Assembly: GCF_000715075.1 (NCBI RefSeq)
Contig: NC_134095.1
Span: 47,408,806-47,472,805 of the forward strand
Origin: Nicotiana tabacum
Lineage: Eukaryota; Streptophyta; Magnoliopsida; Solanales; Solanaceae
DNA: 64,000 nucleotides
Direction: 5' to 3'
A program made the position numbers and the translations under genes. Positions 1-10,561 of this stretch are shown here, piece after piece. The notes below the pieces were generated by a model, which was given only the letters and a program-made list of their open reading frames with translations, ran no database searches and was not told the origin of the DNA. The first letter of the stretch is position 1. The number at the start of each line of letters is the position of its first letter.

Positions 1-1942
1 GCAAGGGATATGCCGCATTCGCGATGAGGAAATGTCTGAGCAGACAGTTTATAAATTAAAATCGAGGGTTTAAGTCCAATATCATAAAAGTCATTGGAGA
101 GCTCGGGAGAAGGTGGAATTTGAAGGAATTTTTAATGGAGCAATTGAGGTAAGTATTCTTCACTCATATTTGGTTTAATCTCATGATTTCATTTTGAATT
201 TCATCATTTAATTTGAGAAATTAGAGTGGAAATTGGGGGGAAATGGAAGAAAATTTTAGATTTCTTTTGGGGATTTGAATGGGCAATTAAGGTCGGATTT
301 TGATGAATTTGATATGGTAGACTCGTGGGAGGATGAGGATTCCATTGATGTGACTTTTATCGGATTCTAAGACGTGGGCCCGGGGGCCGAGTTTGAGCAA
401 TTTCGGGATTTTTTATGTAAATTGCATATTTTCAAGTGGGCTTTGTTCCCTTCGCATATTTTAATGGTTATGTACCGATTGTGGCTAGATTTGGAGCATT
501 CGGTGGTCGATTCGTGAGGGCAAAGGCATCACGGGCTAGAGTTTGGAAAGGATCGAGGTGAATAATGATTGTAAATGTTGTCCTGAGGGTATGAAACTCC
601 GGATTGCACATCGTTATGCTATATTGAAGTTACGCACATGCTAGATGATGAGCTTGGGGTCGTGCACTGTTGGGGATTGTGACTTAGTCCATCCCGAATG
701 ATTTTTTTACCGTGTATTTGATTGAAAATTGTTTGCTATCATCATGTTTTGGGTTGTAAGCCATATTTGGGCCTCGTGCCAACTATTTGAACCCTTAGGG
801 GACTTTTTTTGATATTTCCTCACTATTTTGATTTTATACTTGAACTTAGTCATGCTATATTCTACTGTTTCCATAACTCAGCCATGTTTACTCTGCTTTA
901 ACACATTAAAATGATATTTTAAATGATATTTTGGGCTGAGCATCATGTTTTACTGTTGCCGAATGGCTTATGAAATTCTGACTGAGTAAGGCTGAGGGCC
1001 TGTATTGTGAGGATACTTTTAGGTCGGCCTGCACGCCATAGCAGTGATACACTAATTATGATTATGAGGCCGAGGGCTTGAGACTTGTACGCCACGAGGT
1101 GGCTTGTTGATATGAGGCCGAGAGCCTATGTGATGATGCCATGAGATGGCTTGATATTGCGCTTGGGCCGTTAGGGGCCCCTCCAGGAGTCTGCACACCC
1201 TCAGTGAGCGCGGGTACCCATTGTGATGTGAGATATAGCTCGAGGGGCTGGTGTTTTTCCATGTTATTGCCCGAGGGGCTGTTTCTGTTGGTATTTGTGC
1301 TCGAGGGATAGAATTTTTTTGTGCTTATCTGTTCTAGCTGCTTTTTATTTACTTGTTTAGCTATAAAAAGGTAATTTAAAGAAGTTTAAACTGAGTTAAG
1401 ATGTTTTTAAGAGATTTCACAGCTTCATTACTTTTTACTGGCTTTTACTGCTTCTTTATAGCATGTTGACGTGCCTTTACGTGATTTCTTATCTCTCAGT
1501 CTTCATTTATTATTATTACTCAGAGTCGGAGTACTCACATTACTCACTGCACCTTGTGTGCAGATTCAGGTATTTCTGAACCCGGTAGCGGGTGTTGGTT
1601 GTTCAGAGGCAGAGTCATCAGAGTTTAGCAAGGTAGCTGCCGGTGATCGCAGCACTGCTTTTCTCCCTCCTAATTTTATCAGATTGTATTTAGTGCACAT
1701 TTCAGACTTTCCGTGTATATAGACCTTAGTAGATGCTCGTGACTTGTGACACTCCGATGTCGGGCTATATTTATTTCTGCACTTGTTCTATTTCGCTAAA
1801 TTTACACTTGTTGGGGATTTATTCTTATAAATGACTTAAATTGACTTATTAAATTATTAAAAATGAATTCGAAAATTGTGTCGGCTGGCCTTGTCTTCAC
1901 GAGAGGCGCCATCGCGACTGGGTCCGGTTTGGGGTCGTGACA
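1..1942 (+). repeat. Truncated Ty3/gypsy-type LTR remnant
   Basis: The right end reads ...ggggtcgtgaca, the ACA-3' terminus expected of a plant Ty3/gypsy LTR, and the block switches abruptly at 1943 into different sequence. The interior is non-coding and GC-mixed, with repeated short phrases such as gaggccgag and ctcgaggg at about 1060-1310, as seen in long plant LTRs. The left end lies outside the window, so I cannot tell a solo LTR from the 3' LTR of a full element. Short ORFs inside (for example 1471-1722) show no protein family signal. Confidence 0.6.
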
Positions 1943-2328
1943 AGAAGTTTCTCTTAGCAGCCCGTAGGTACAGAAATGGCGCTCACATTGAACATATAGT
2001 ATCTCTTGATGCAAATGGTTTGTCTCACAGAAGCAATGAGTATGTTGGGAAGTGAAGGTAAAATGATCTACTTATTTTAATGTAGGAAAGCATCATTTAT
2101 AAGTACTTAAAAAGGGATGGTCAGAGTTATAAAAATGTTTGGTTTAGCAATGCAAAAGTTTACACAATAAACAGTACTTATAAACAGGCAAAATTTTATA
2201 GCATAATTAATTTTTCTTATACAGCAATACAAACAATTGAAAAAGGTTTCGCGATTTTTAAATTTTCTCAAAATAGATAAAACATATTAGCAAAATAGTT
2301 AATATTATGCACAAGATAGTTTACTTAC
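1943..2328. other. AT-rich stretch, no gene recognised
   Basis: This stretch lies between the LTR remnant and the last recognisable RPA-like exon. It is AT-rich and has no convincing coding signal. It may be decayed 3' sequence of the RPA-like pseudogene, but I could not match any of it to that family. Confidence 0.4.
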
Positions 2329-3191
2329 TTCCATGGACTCCACTAATTCGCCAATTGTTTTAACTTAAACAACGCCTTTTGCTAATTTATCCGAGACGGA
2401 GTAACTTTTTTGAGAGATTGTTTGAGTCAACCTTTCAGAGTAATTATCTCGAACAGAAAGTAAACTGTATTAAAGAAAGAGTAAAACAAACAGATGTATA
2501 GTTCAAAAAATAGATTTAAGTATAGTTGGTGGGTAAAATATGTATATTAAACCGTGTTTTAAACTCCTTAGATTGAGAAAAATTTGGATTAATCCACAGC
2601 TTCGATGTATTTCAAGTATTGCGCACAGAATATGAATTTGCGAAACAACATATATATAAGATGTAATGAATAACTTTTCACCAAATAAAGACATGTTAAT
2701 AATATAATTTTACCTTGAAAATTATGTGCTTTTATAAGCTGCATAACAACAACAATAGGTTGATTGTTAGAATTTAGCAGGTGAGGTACAATTTCATCAA
2801 TAAATTCACCCCAGAATGTAGTAGACAACTTGTTCCTCCTATCAAATAAAAATAGATATATAAATTTTAGTTAATTGAATTGCCAAATCCATTAATAAGC
2901 AGTGGATTGAGTGTTTATTCTTACTCATCATCTTCTAGTTCGACATTCATAAACTTCCTAGAAACTTCAGCTTGGATGTGCGTTTTTACCTCACTAAAAC
3001 CGACGATTTCTCCAATCACATCTAAAGAATAAGAAGATATTAAAATAAGAGGCGGAAAAAATCATTATTAGAATTTTGAAGTAAAAGTTATTTTTACCGA
3101 ATAATTCAGTTCTCGTCCACATCAACCTTATTCATCAATTGATCATATGGCCGCAGATCAAAGATATTCATTGGGAAAAGTGGATCAGATG
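2329..3191 (-). pseudogene. RPA-like (replication protein A, DUF223 type) pseudogene, 3' part
   Basis: Read on the minus strand, several exons match plant RPA 70-kDa-like proteins, which bind single-stranded DNA through OB folds. They are: the exon ending at 3098, with FDLRPYDQLMN; 3021-2925, with DVIGEIVGF; 2838-2714, with WGEFIDEIVPHLL and VVMQLIKAH; about 2629-2552, with SKLWINPNF; and about 2452-2329, with ERLTQTIS and SYSVSDKL. The boundaries at 3098, 3021, 2925, 2838, 2714 and 2329 have GT/AG signals in matching phase. It is broken: a one-base insertion near 3110 shifts the frame before ELF, the fourth exon has TGA where W is expected, and the fifth exon has an in-frame TAA. The 5' part lies 22 kb away at 25286-25467. 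Such RPA-like copies are often carried by plant Helitrons, but I see no Helitron ends. Confidence 0.75.
3187..3191. repeat. Target site duplication (left), agatg
   Basis: agatg directly precedes the TG end of the Ogre-type element at 3192 and recurs directly after its CA end at 25286-25290. A 5-bp duplication is usual for Ty3/gypsy integration. Confidence 0.95.
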
Positions 3192-6100
3192 TGTCACACC
3201 TCCTTTTACATACCCGCGCGGGCACAAGGGAGTTTTTTTTCAATTAAAGGACAATCGAAACAGGATTGGTTTATTTATTTCAGAGTTGCCACTTGGGAGT
3301 TTTAGGGTGTCCCAAGTCACCAATTTTAATCCCGAACCGAGGAAAAGAATGACTCCATATTACAGTCTGCGTACCAGAAATCCGGACAAGGAATTCTGTT
3401 AACCCGGGAGAAGGTGTTAGGCATTCCCGAGTTCCGTGGTTCTAGCACGGTCGCTCAACTGTTATACTCGGCTTATTTATCTGATTTTAAATACAATTAT
3501 GAACCATGTGCAAATTTTATCTTTTACCGCTTTATTATCATTATTTTTTAGGAATGTGAACATCGCTAAAAAAACATGTCTTTGGACTGCGTCACATGAA
3601 ATGCACCCACAATCCGGAACATATTTTATTTGACGTTTTGGGATTTGGATTTGGGTCGCATGAAATGCACACCCAAGTTTAAGAAAATAGATTATTAAAT
3701 ACGCACCTAAAGAAACTATCGTGTTATTATTTTGGGAGGGCCGTGAAATTCGCTAAACGGCACGTCCCGAATTCTAAATACTTTGATATATACATACAAT
3801 AGAGGGCCCCGCAACTTTTGTTCATTTTGTTCGTCGAGGCTCGTCTCATCCTTGTTTTTAAAGGGATATCCTATAGCAACTACGTTTCTTGTCGCGCTTG
3901 TCTCTACTAATTGAAAACAGTAGATAGCCCTAGTTAATTACATGCTTGCAAGTTATCTATAATAGAATTCCGAGTGCTTGTGCAAAATCAGAAGCACGGC
4001 CACGTACACAGTCAGCCGAGCAAAAATTAAGGGCCCAAATCCAGCCCATGCGTGATGTACCAGACCTGGGCCATTGTTTGTTCGATGCGGGCCTGCTTGG
4101 TCTGTTTCGACCTGGGTTCGACCTTCGTGAGGTTGAGATTGCAAGCTCTGTGTTCTTTATCTTAAAACATGGTTTACCAGTTATATGAAGCAGTTTATCA
4201 GGAGGGAAAGAACTTAACTAGTAGTGTACGATTTTAATGCTTGGCATACATTACAGAATTATACTACACCAGTAAGCTAAATCTAAGATACAACCTAATG
4301 CATTGGGCATACTTTTATCACCAACCTATATACACAGTCTAACATTCAACTACCATACATTGACATTTATTAGGCACGAGGACTATCTCCAGTATCCAAA
4401 ACAAGAATGTAAACTATTATACATTATATGAGGCCTAACATAATAGTCTATGCATATATAAGCATCTGCAGATCTTCTCTTTTACATTCATGCTCAAACC
4501 TTTCAAGTTACAGTGGTAGTATATTTGTGTACCTGGTATAGAGGAGCAAAAGAAGAAGAAAGATGATCAGCTGAGTGGTACACAGAAAGCATAGCAGCAG
4601 GTAAACAACACAACACAGCAACAAACAAAACAGCCACAATGGAGAAGCTCAACAAGTGATCGAGCAATGGACAGACAATCCCAGAAAACAGAGCAGGAAA
4701 CAACAGCCCAGAATGTTGAATGTAACAGCAATCCAGTGATCCCAATAACCCCAAAAGCTCAACAAATAACCACTACAGTTCCGATAGTCAAAACTCAAAC
4801 CAACAGTACACAGAAAGCTCAGTGTAGTAACAATCACAGCAGAAGAACACAGACTTCTCTTAATGGAACAAATAACAATCCCAGTTAGGATAACCAACTT
4901 GGTTTCTTTGTGCAGTTTTTGGACAGTGTTCAATTACAGTATTTCTGGAAATTTCCTTCTGTTTTTTTTCGGTTTTCTTCAACTCACAAGACCTCTCCTC
5001 AAGATTAAAATTTCCAGCCCCTTCTAAATTCTGAAAATAGCCTATTTATAAGCCAAACAACCAGTGCAGTCAAGCTGCCTGGATCCTGCCAATTTGCAGA
5101 CTGCCCATACCTATTAAATCCCACGCCTAAGCATCTTTTTGATGCCAGCCATTTGTTCCCCACGCTTGGCCTTATTCTTTAATCAAGAGTTATGGGTTCA
5201 TTTAAGTATTCATTTTAAACCCCCATACTCTTGTGTCTTGTTCCCCATTTGCATTAGTTTAATCCTAAATTAGTACCCTACTTGTCAGCTCACTTAAACT
5301 AAGCTTTTTCCTGTTTTTCACGAACCCCAGACTACCCTTGTTAACCTTGATTATTACTGCCCTAAACCCCTTGCAGCATCAGGGCATTTTGAACTTCTGA
5401 AAGTTCAATTCAAGACTGCCCTAGCCTGATTCTTCTAATTTGTTTACAATGTAGTTACAAGCTAGTAGTCACAGCTAATGTCAAGCATCCAATTAACAAT
5501 CAACAGGTTCATTCACTTACGTGAAGTTGTACGAATTAGAATATTTGAACATTCAGTCGTAGGAAGTTAATCGACGACATTTATCAAGTCGACTATACTA
5601 ATTATAACAGGTAACAATCAGTCGTTCATATAAACCAATACATACAGGGACCTGAAGGGCTTCGGACAACTTTGGTCAATCACTGGGAACCTATATAAGT
5701 TATTTATGCGACGACTATCCTAATCGGACATGTTTATCATAGGATACGTTCAAATCACACACAGAAAACAATCGACCAAATAAAAGGTCTTTGACAGAGA
5801 TGGAAGAAATCCGAATGAAAAATAACAAAAATAGCAAACAAACACAACGAAACATGCTGACAACTTAATTAGCAGTTGAATAAAACAAAAAGGAAAAGAA
5901 AAACTTACCGAGAAATGTCCAAACAAAATTGATCCAAATCTGACTCAACTCTGACCCTTTGAGGCCGAACAAACTTTAATCAGGGTGTTCTTACATGAGA
6001 ACACCTTGATTAAGGTCTATTAGACCTCAAACCCCCGTTAAGGCTAGCCGGATTCCCCAGGTTCATGTGTTCTAAGGTCTGGATTTTCAGATCTGGTTTT

Positions 6101-7185
6101 TTAGAAGTTGTGGGTAGATTCGGACCAAACCAAGCCTGGTTTGGTCACGAAGAGGGTCAGGGGAGTGTCTGGTATGAAGATGGTGAGGTTTGGTATAGGT
6201 CCGGGTTCTACTCGAATCTTCAAATGAAGATTCGAGATGAAGGAAGGGGATTCGAGGCTAGGGGGTAATAGATCCATGTTCAGGAGAGTGAGGGGGTCCT
6301 GGGGTGTTCAGGAGGTGGTCACCGACGTTCATGCCGCCGGGTTCTGGTGAAGGGGAAACTAGGGCGGCTGCTAGGGTTTCGGGGGTTTCAGGGCTTGGTG
6401 AGGAAGGAGCTGAGTGAAGGGGGGGTTCGACTAGGGGGCGTGGGGTGTGATAGAAAGCTTATATATGGTCTAAGGGTTTAGATCTGAGCCGTTGGATCAG
6501 ATGATCTCAACGGCTTGGATCTGATGGTGAGGGGTGAGACGAGGTCGTTTGGTATTAAAACGGGGTCGTTTGGGTTTAAGTGATGGATTGGGTTGGACCG
6601 GCTAAACAGGTCGGGTCATGGGTGCGGATGTGGACCGTTGGATCAAGAGGCTTAGACGGCTCAGATCGACTTTCCTGAAACGGCGTCGTTTGAATTGGTG
6701 CTTGGGCAGGCCGGATTTGGACTGGACTTGAGTGCCGATTTTGGGCCTATTTCGTTTCATTTTTGGGCCCAAACCGATTTTCAACTCTTTTCTTTTTGTT
6801 TTTTTTCTAATTTTAAAACAAAAAATGAAAAATAACAAATAAATAGTAAAACAAATGAAATTAAAACAAACAACAATGTAACACTTCAACACCATTATCA
6901 CACCAAATTAAAATGTTCAAGTAAGTTAAATCACAACCTAGAACGAACAATGCACATATATTTTGAATTTTCTTTTAACTACTGAATTACGGTTTGATTA
7001 CTATGACAGACATACCTTGTGTTTTGACTGATAAGATCAAAAAATGCAAACAAAATGGGATGAACCACAAATGACTAGCAGTACATGTCATGAAAAATTG
7101 GAAAATTTGTACAGCGAGGTCACTGGTCACTATTTTTGTTTTCTTTTGGAGTGCTTGTCCGTGAAGCAAAAATCACGTGCTTACA
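3192..7185 (-). repeat. 3' LTR of Ogre-type element (3,994 bp)
   Basis: The block begins tgtcacacctcc and ends cacgtgcttaca, and it recurs at 21296-25285. The differences I saw are scattered single substitutions and homopolymer length changes. No coding sequence is supported inside; short ORFs such as 3946-4188 are duplicated in both LTRs and match no family. It holds a long hairpin (5977-6012), several near-palindromic cgtcgttt motifs (about 6540-6690) and an inverted pair agccgttg/caacggct near 6488-6514. Confidence 0.95.
5977..6012. other. Long hairpin inside the LTR (left copy)
   Basis: An inverted repeat of about 15 bp per arm (taatcagggtgttct / agaacaccttgatta) has one mismatch and a 6-base centre. 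The right LTR carries it at 24080-24115, where a T-to-C change closes one more base pair. It could be a terminator-like or packaging-related structure, or a transcription-factor palindrome; no function is shown by sequence alone. Confidence 0.6.
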
Positions 7186-7198
7186 GCTGCCCCTCTTT
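7186..7198 (-). other. Polypurine tract of Ogre-type element
   Basis: On the minus strand this reads aaagaggggcagc and directly abuts the TGTAAGC start of the 3' LTR. It is purine-rich and in the exact position needed to prime plus-strand DNA synthesis. Confidence 0.85.
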
Positions 7199-7318
7199 GC
7201 ACGAAGACACGAAGGGTTTTCGCGCAAAGATAAAGCGAGCGATTTTTGCCCATCTGAATACTCCGTGTGAAGCATGTTTTTGAAAAAGATTTGACCGAAC
7301 CTTTGCTTCAGAGGTTTC

Positions 7319-7357
7319 CTACATATCCTGGGCTAAACAGGAGTCAGGTCAATGTAG
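7319..7357 (-). other. Stem-within-stem RNA motif, copy 1 (next to PPT)
   Basis: In element sense (minus strand) the outer helix CTACAT (7357-7352) pairs with ATGTAG (7324-7319). The inner helix TCCTG (7342-7338) pairs with CAGGA (7330-7326) around a 7-base loop. The 5' bulge reads TGACCTGAC. Compared with the CTACGT/ACGTAG outer helix of copies 2 and 4, both strands have changed together, so the pair is kept. Confidence 0.6.
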
Positions 7358-7918
7358 TTCGGGAAATTTTGGTAGCTGGGACTACCGTGTGACTGTAGTG
7401 CTTGCTGCTGTTGTGCACTGTTGCCTGCTGCTGTAGGATGCTACTGCTCACTGATCTCCTTGTTACATTGTTCTTGAAAGGAAAAACAATAAGCTAAGCT
7501 AGACTATGGATCATGAGGTCTCATCTATCTTCAACTTGTTCTTGTTGCCTTGCTTTCTTGTCGGCTGATGCTTTCCTCCGATGCCTTTATTTTGTGAACT
7601 TGGGGGATGATACTGGTCCTTCGCTTTTTCCGAATGCCAGATTTTATCACTTCGCTTGATCTGCTGGGGACATGGCCCTCTTCTTTAAGCCTTTCAATGG
7701 TTTCTTCAGTGGTATGGCTTTCTTCACCAAAATTGTTATGTTGAGCATGCTATAACGTTCCCCAAACTGCTTCTTTTGAGACGCGTTCCTTCTTTCTTTT
7801 GAATCGCGCGTTTGCCTTTGCAGCCTTCTGCTTCTTGATGTTGGGGGTTTTATTGTTTCCTGCTTGGGGATCTCTGTTGTAACCTTCCGCCTTCAGGTGG
7901 GGTTACTGATTCCAGAAT

Positions 7919-8756
7919 CTAGAACTTAAATGTATTCCCGCATTATACTGGTGGGCGACCTAGAACTTAAATGTATTCCCACATTATACTGGTGGGCGAC
8001 CTAGAACTTAAATGTATTCCCGCATTATACTGGTGGGCGACCTAGAACTTAAATGTATTCCCGCATTATACTGGTGGGCGACCTAGAACTTAAATGTATT
8101 CCCGCATTATACTGGTGGGCGACCTAGAACTTAAATGTATTCCCGCATTATACTGGTGGGCAACCTAGAACTTAAATGTATTCCCGCATTATGCTGGTGG
8201 GCGACCTAGAACTTAAATGTATTCCCGCATTATACTGGTGGGCGACCTAGAACTTAAATGTATTCCCGCATTATGCTGGTGGGCGACCTAGAACTTAAAT
8301 GTATTCCCGCATTATACTGGTGGGCGACCTAGAACTTAAATGTATTCCCGCATTATACTGGTGGGCGACCTAGAACTTAAATGTATTCCCGCATTATACT
8401 GGTGGGCGACCTAGAACTTAAATATATTCCCGCATTATACTGGTGGGCGACCTAGAACTTAAATGTATTCCCGCATTATACTGGTGGGCGACCTAGAACT
8501 TAAATGTATTCCCGCATTATACTGGTGGGCGACCTAGAACTTAAATGTATTCCCGCATTATACTGGTGGGCGACCTAGAACTTAAATGTATTCCCGCATT
8601 ATACTGGTGGGCGACCTAGAACTTAAATGTATTCCCGCATTATACTGGTGGGCGACCTAGAATTTAAATGTATTCTCACATTTTACTGGTGGGCGACCTA
8701 GAACTTAAAAGTATTCCCGCATTATACTGGTGGGCGACCTAGAACTTAAATGTATT
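7919..8756. repeat. 41-bp tandem array, about 20 copies
   Basis: The unit contains ctagaacttaaatgtatt, cccgcattatactgg and tgggcgac and repeats head to tail every 41 bp from 7919 to about 8756. Copies are nearly identical. The variants I saw are a tatgctgg form at about 8190 and 8272, an acatt form at about 7981, and divergent last units near 8674-8715. The array lies in the 3' UTR of the Ogre-type element, a known birthplace of plant satellite repeats. There are no variable spacers, so it is not a CRISPR array. Confidence 0.97.
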
Positions 8757-9508
8757 TGAAATTGTTTCCCCGTTCTTCCGAGAAAATTTTCGACAATCGG
8801 CAGAAAATTTTCTGCCCTGATTTTTGGTGGTTTCCCTGGCGTTGCGTCTTGCCGCCATCATCAATCCTTTGTTTTCCTGCAACAGACAAAAGGATTTAGT
8901 TAGTTTTAATCGTGGTGGTAGGAGGTGCCTTTCCGGCGGATGATTTTTCCTCTCTTCCCTTTTTCTTGCTCTATGTCCCCATAATTGGTTGGTGGACAAA
9001 ATTGCTTGCTGGGGGTTTCTAGCCTGCTGGGGCTGGTTTTCAATTTATCCCCTTTCCTGCTTTCTCTTTAAGTACATGTTGTGGGAGTCTATTTTACTCC
9101 CGAAACCACTCCCTTTAGGAGCTTACTTTCTCCAAAACTGCCAGGCGCGATCATTGCATTGCCTGGGGCCGGCCTTTAAGTCTGTTTGTGTTATCCTGCA
9201 TTGACTGAATTCCCCTTCGGTCTCTGGTAGTAAGCTTTGAAAAAATTCTTTTCAAGACAAATTTTTAGGAAGAGAAATAAAAGATAGAAAAAGGAGAAAA
9301 TCTTTCTGAACCAATATTTGGTGGGAGAAGAAATTCAGAAGAACTTATCTGGAGGACATGACTGGTCCCCGTGATCATGACATGCACCATAGATTCCCGA
9401 CCCAGTCTATTCGTATCAATCGATTTGCCCGATGGTCTGACTTGCTGGGGATGATAAATGAGTGTCCATTTCGTTGCGAATGTGGTCGCTTTTTGTTGAT
9501 CTGTCTTG

Positions 9509-9762
9509 TCGCCTCATAGTGCCCTTCGAGGGGTTTTCACTAATGAGACTCTCTCTTTTCTCTCATCTCCCAGCGCCTTATGGTGCCTGTGAAGGTTTTC
9601 ACCAATAAGACTCTCTCATTTCATATCTCTCATCTTACGTCGCCTTTCAGTGCCTGTGAAGGTTTTCAACGATAAGACTCTCTCATTTTATTCTTCATCT
9701 TACGTCGCCTTTCGGTGCCTGTGAGTGTTTTCACCGATAAGACTCTCTCATTTTATTTTTTA
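9509..9762. repeat. Imperfect 60-71-bp tandem repeats, four copies
   Basis: Four diverged units each contain a variant of gtgcctgtgaaggttttcac followed by gataagactctctc, at about 9519, 9579, 9651 and 9716. Divergence and unequal unit length suggest this array is older than the 41-bp one beside it. Confidence 0.8.
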
Positions 9763-10195
9763 TCGAGGAATTGGGGTGTTGTCGATACGACCCTCTCTTC
9801 TGGAGATTCCTTTGACCATCAATTCATTCCCCGTCTTACGATCATCTTCTTTGCTGGGGATCGGTGCATTATTCTCGGCCTTATTTGCCTGACTTGGCAT
9901 CTCTTGGATATTGATCGGGAGGTCTTTTGGACGTCGATGTTGGTTTTGGGGTGGGGTTAAAGAAAGGCTATAAAAATGAAAATAATTTGATGGGTGATGT
10001 GCTACAACTTTTGGAATCAAACCTTTGTTGGAACTTAAAACATAACCTCTGCCCCAGTTTTCATGCTTGGGGAATCTTATTTTTACACTTAGGTTGAGCT
10101 ACGTGCGTTACGCACACTGTGCCTATTATGCACACTATGTACATTATGCATCCTATATACACTGTGATGCACACTATGACCGAGCCGTGAGGCGC

Positions 10196-10231
10196 CTACG
10201 TATCCTCTTTGAGGAATCAGGTCAAACGTAG
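10196..10231 (-). other. Stem-within-stem RNA motif, copy 2 (after integrase)
   Basis: In element sense the outer helix CTACGT (10231-10226) pairs with ACGTAG (10201-10196). The inner helix TCCTC (10215-10211) pairs with GAGGA (10207-10203) with a 3-base loop. The 5' bulge is TTGACCTGAT and a single T separates the 3' arms. Confidence 0.6.
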
Positions 10232-10257
10232 TTCCCACGGTTTTGTATTTCTTATGA

Positions 10258-10394
10258 TTTTATCTTTTTTTTTCTTTGTTGTTGTTTTTTTTTCCTTTCT
10301 TTCTCCTTCTTTTCATTTTCCTTTAAAGATTTTCTTTTCTTTTCTTTTCTCTCTTTTTTTCTTTTCTTTTTTTCTTCTTTTTTTCCATGTCTTT
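10258..10394. repeat. Polypyrimidine tract (T/C-rich)
   Basis: This is almost pure T and C on the plus strand (purine-rich in the element transcript), about 330 bases downstream of the integrase stop in transcript order, up to about 170 bases from it at its near end. It is low complexity; the ORF across it is not credible. Confidence 0.8.
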
Positions 10395-10561
10395 TCCATT
10401 AGTGATTCCAAAAGAGGGGTATGAAAGAATAACTTAAGGCTCAAAAGGGGAAGCAAGGGTTAAAAGTGTTTGGATAGAAGAAAGAATTGCCTCCGTCATC
10501 TCATTATCCAATAAATGCCAAATACAAACAAACGAACCAATAATTGCCATAATTAAAGAAA

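Larger units (their letters stand above)
7199..10561 (-). other. Long 3' untranslated region of Ogre-type element
   Basis: About 3.4 kb lie between the integrase stop and the PPT, with no supported coding sequence. The region contains the 41-bp array, a second set of 60-71-bp repeats, a polypyrimidine stretch and two copies of the stem-within-stem motif. ORFs at 8739-8999, 9715-9960 and 10209-10424 lie in repeats or low-complexity sequence and look like chance. Hypervariable 3' UTRs with tandem arrays are known for Tat/Ogre elements. Confidence 0.75.

Noticed and set aside
3946..4933. Small ORFs duplicated in both Ogre LTRs
   Set aside because: They are conserved only because the LTRs are recent copies; no family motif, and both strands are open by chance.
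7919..8756. Regular array that might be read as CRISPR
   Set aside because: Units are head-to-tail with no variable spacers, and the context is a plant retrotransposon 3' UTR.
10209..10424. 71-aa ORF
   Set aside because: Translation of a polypyrimidine tract (F, S and L only).
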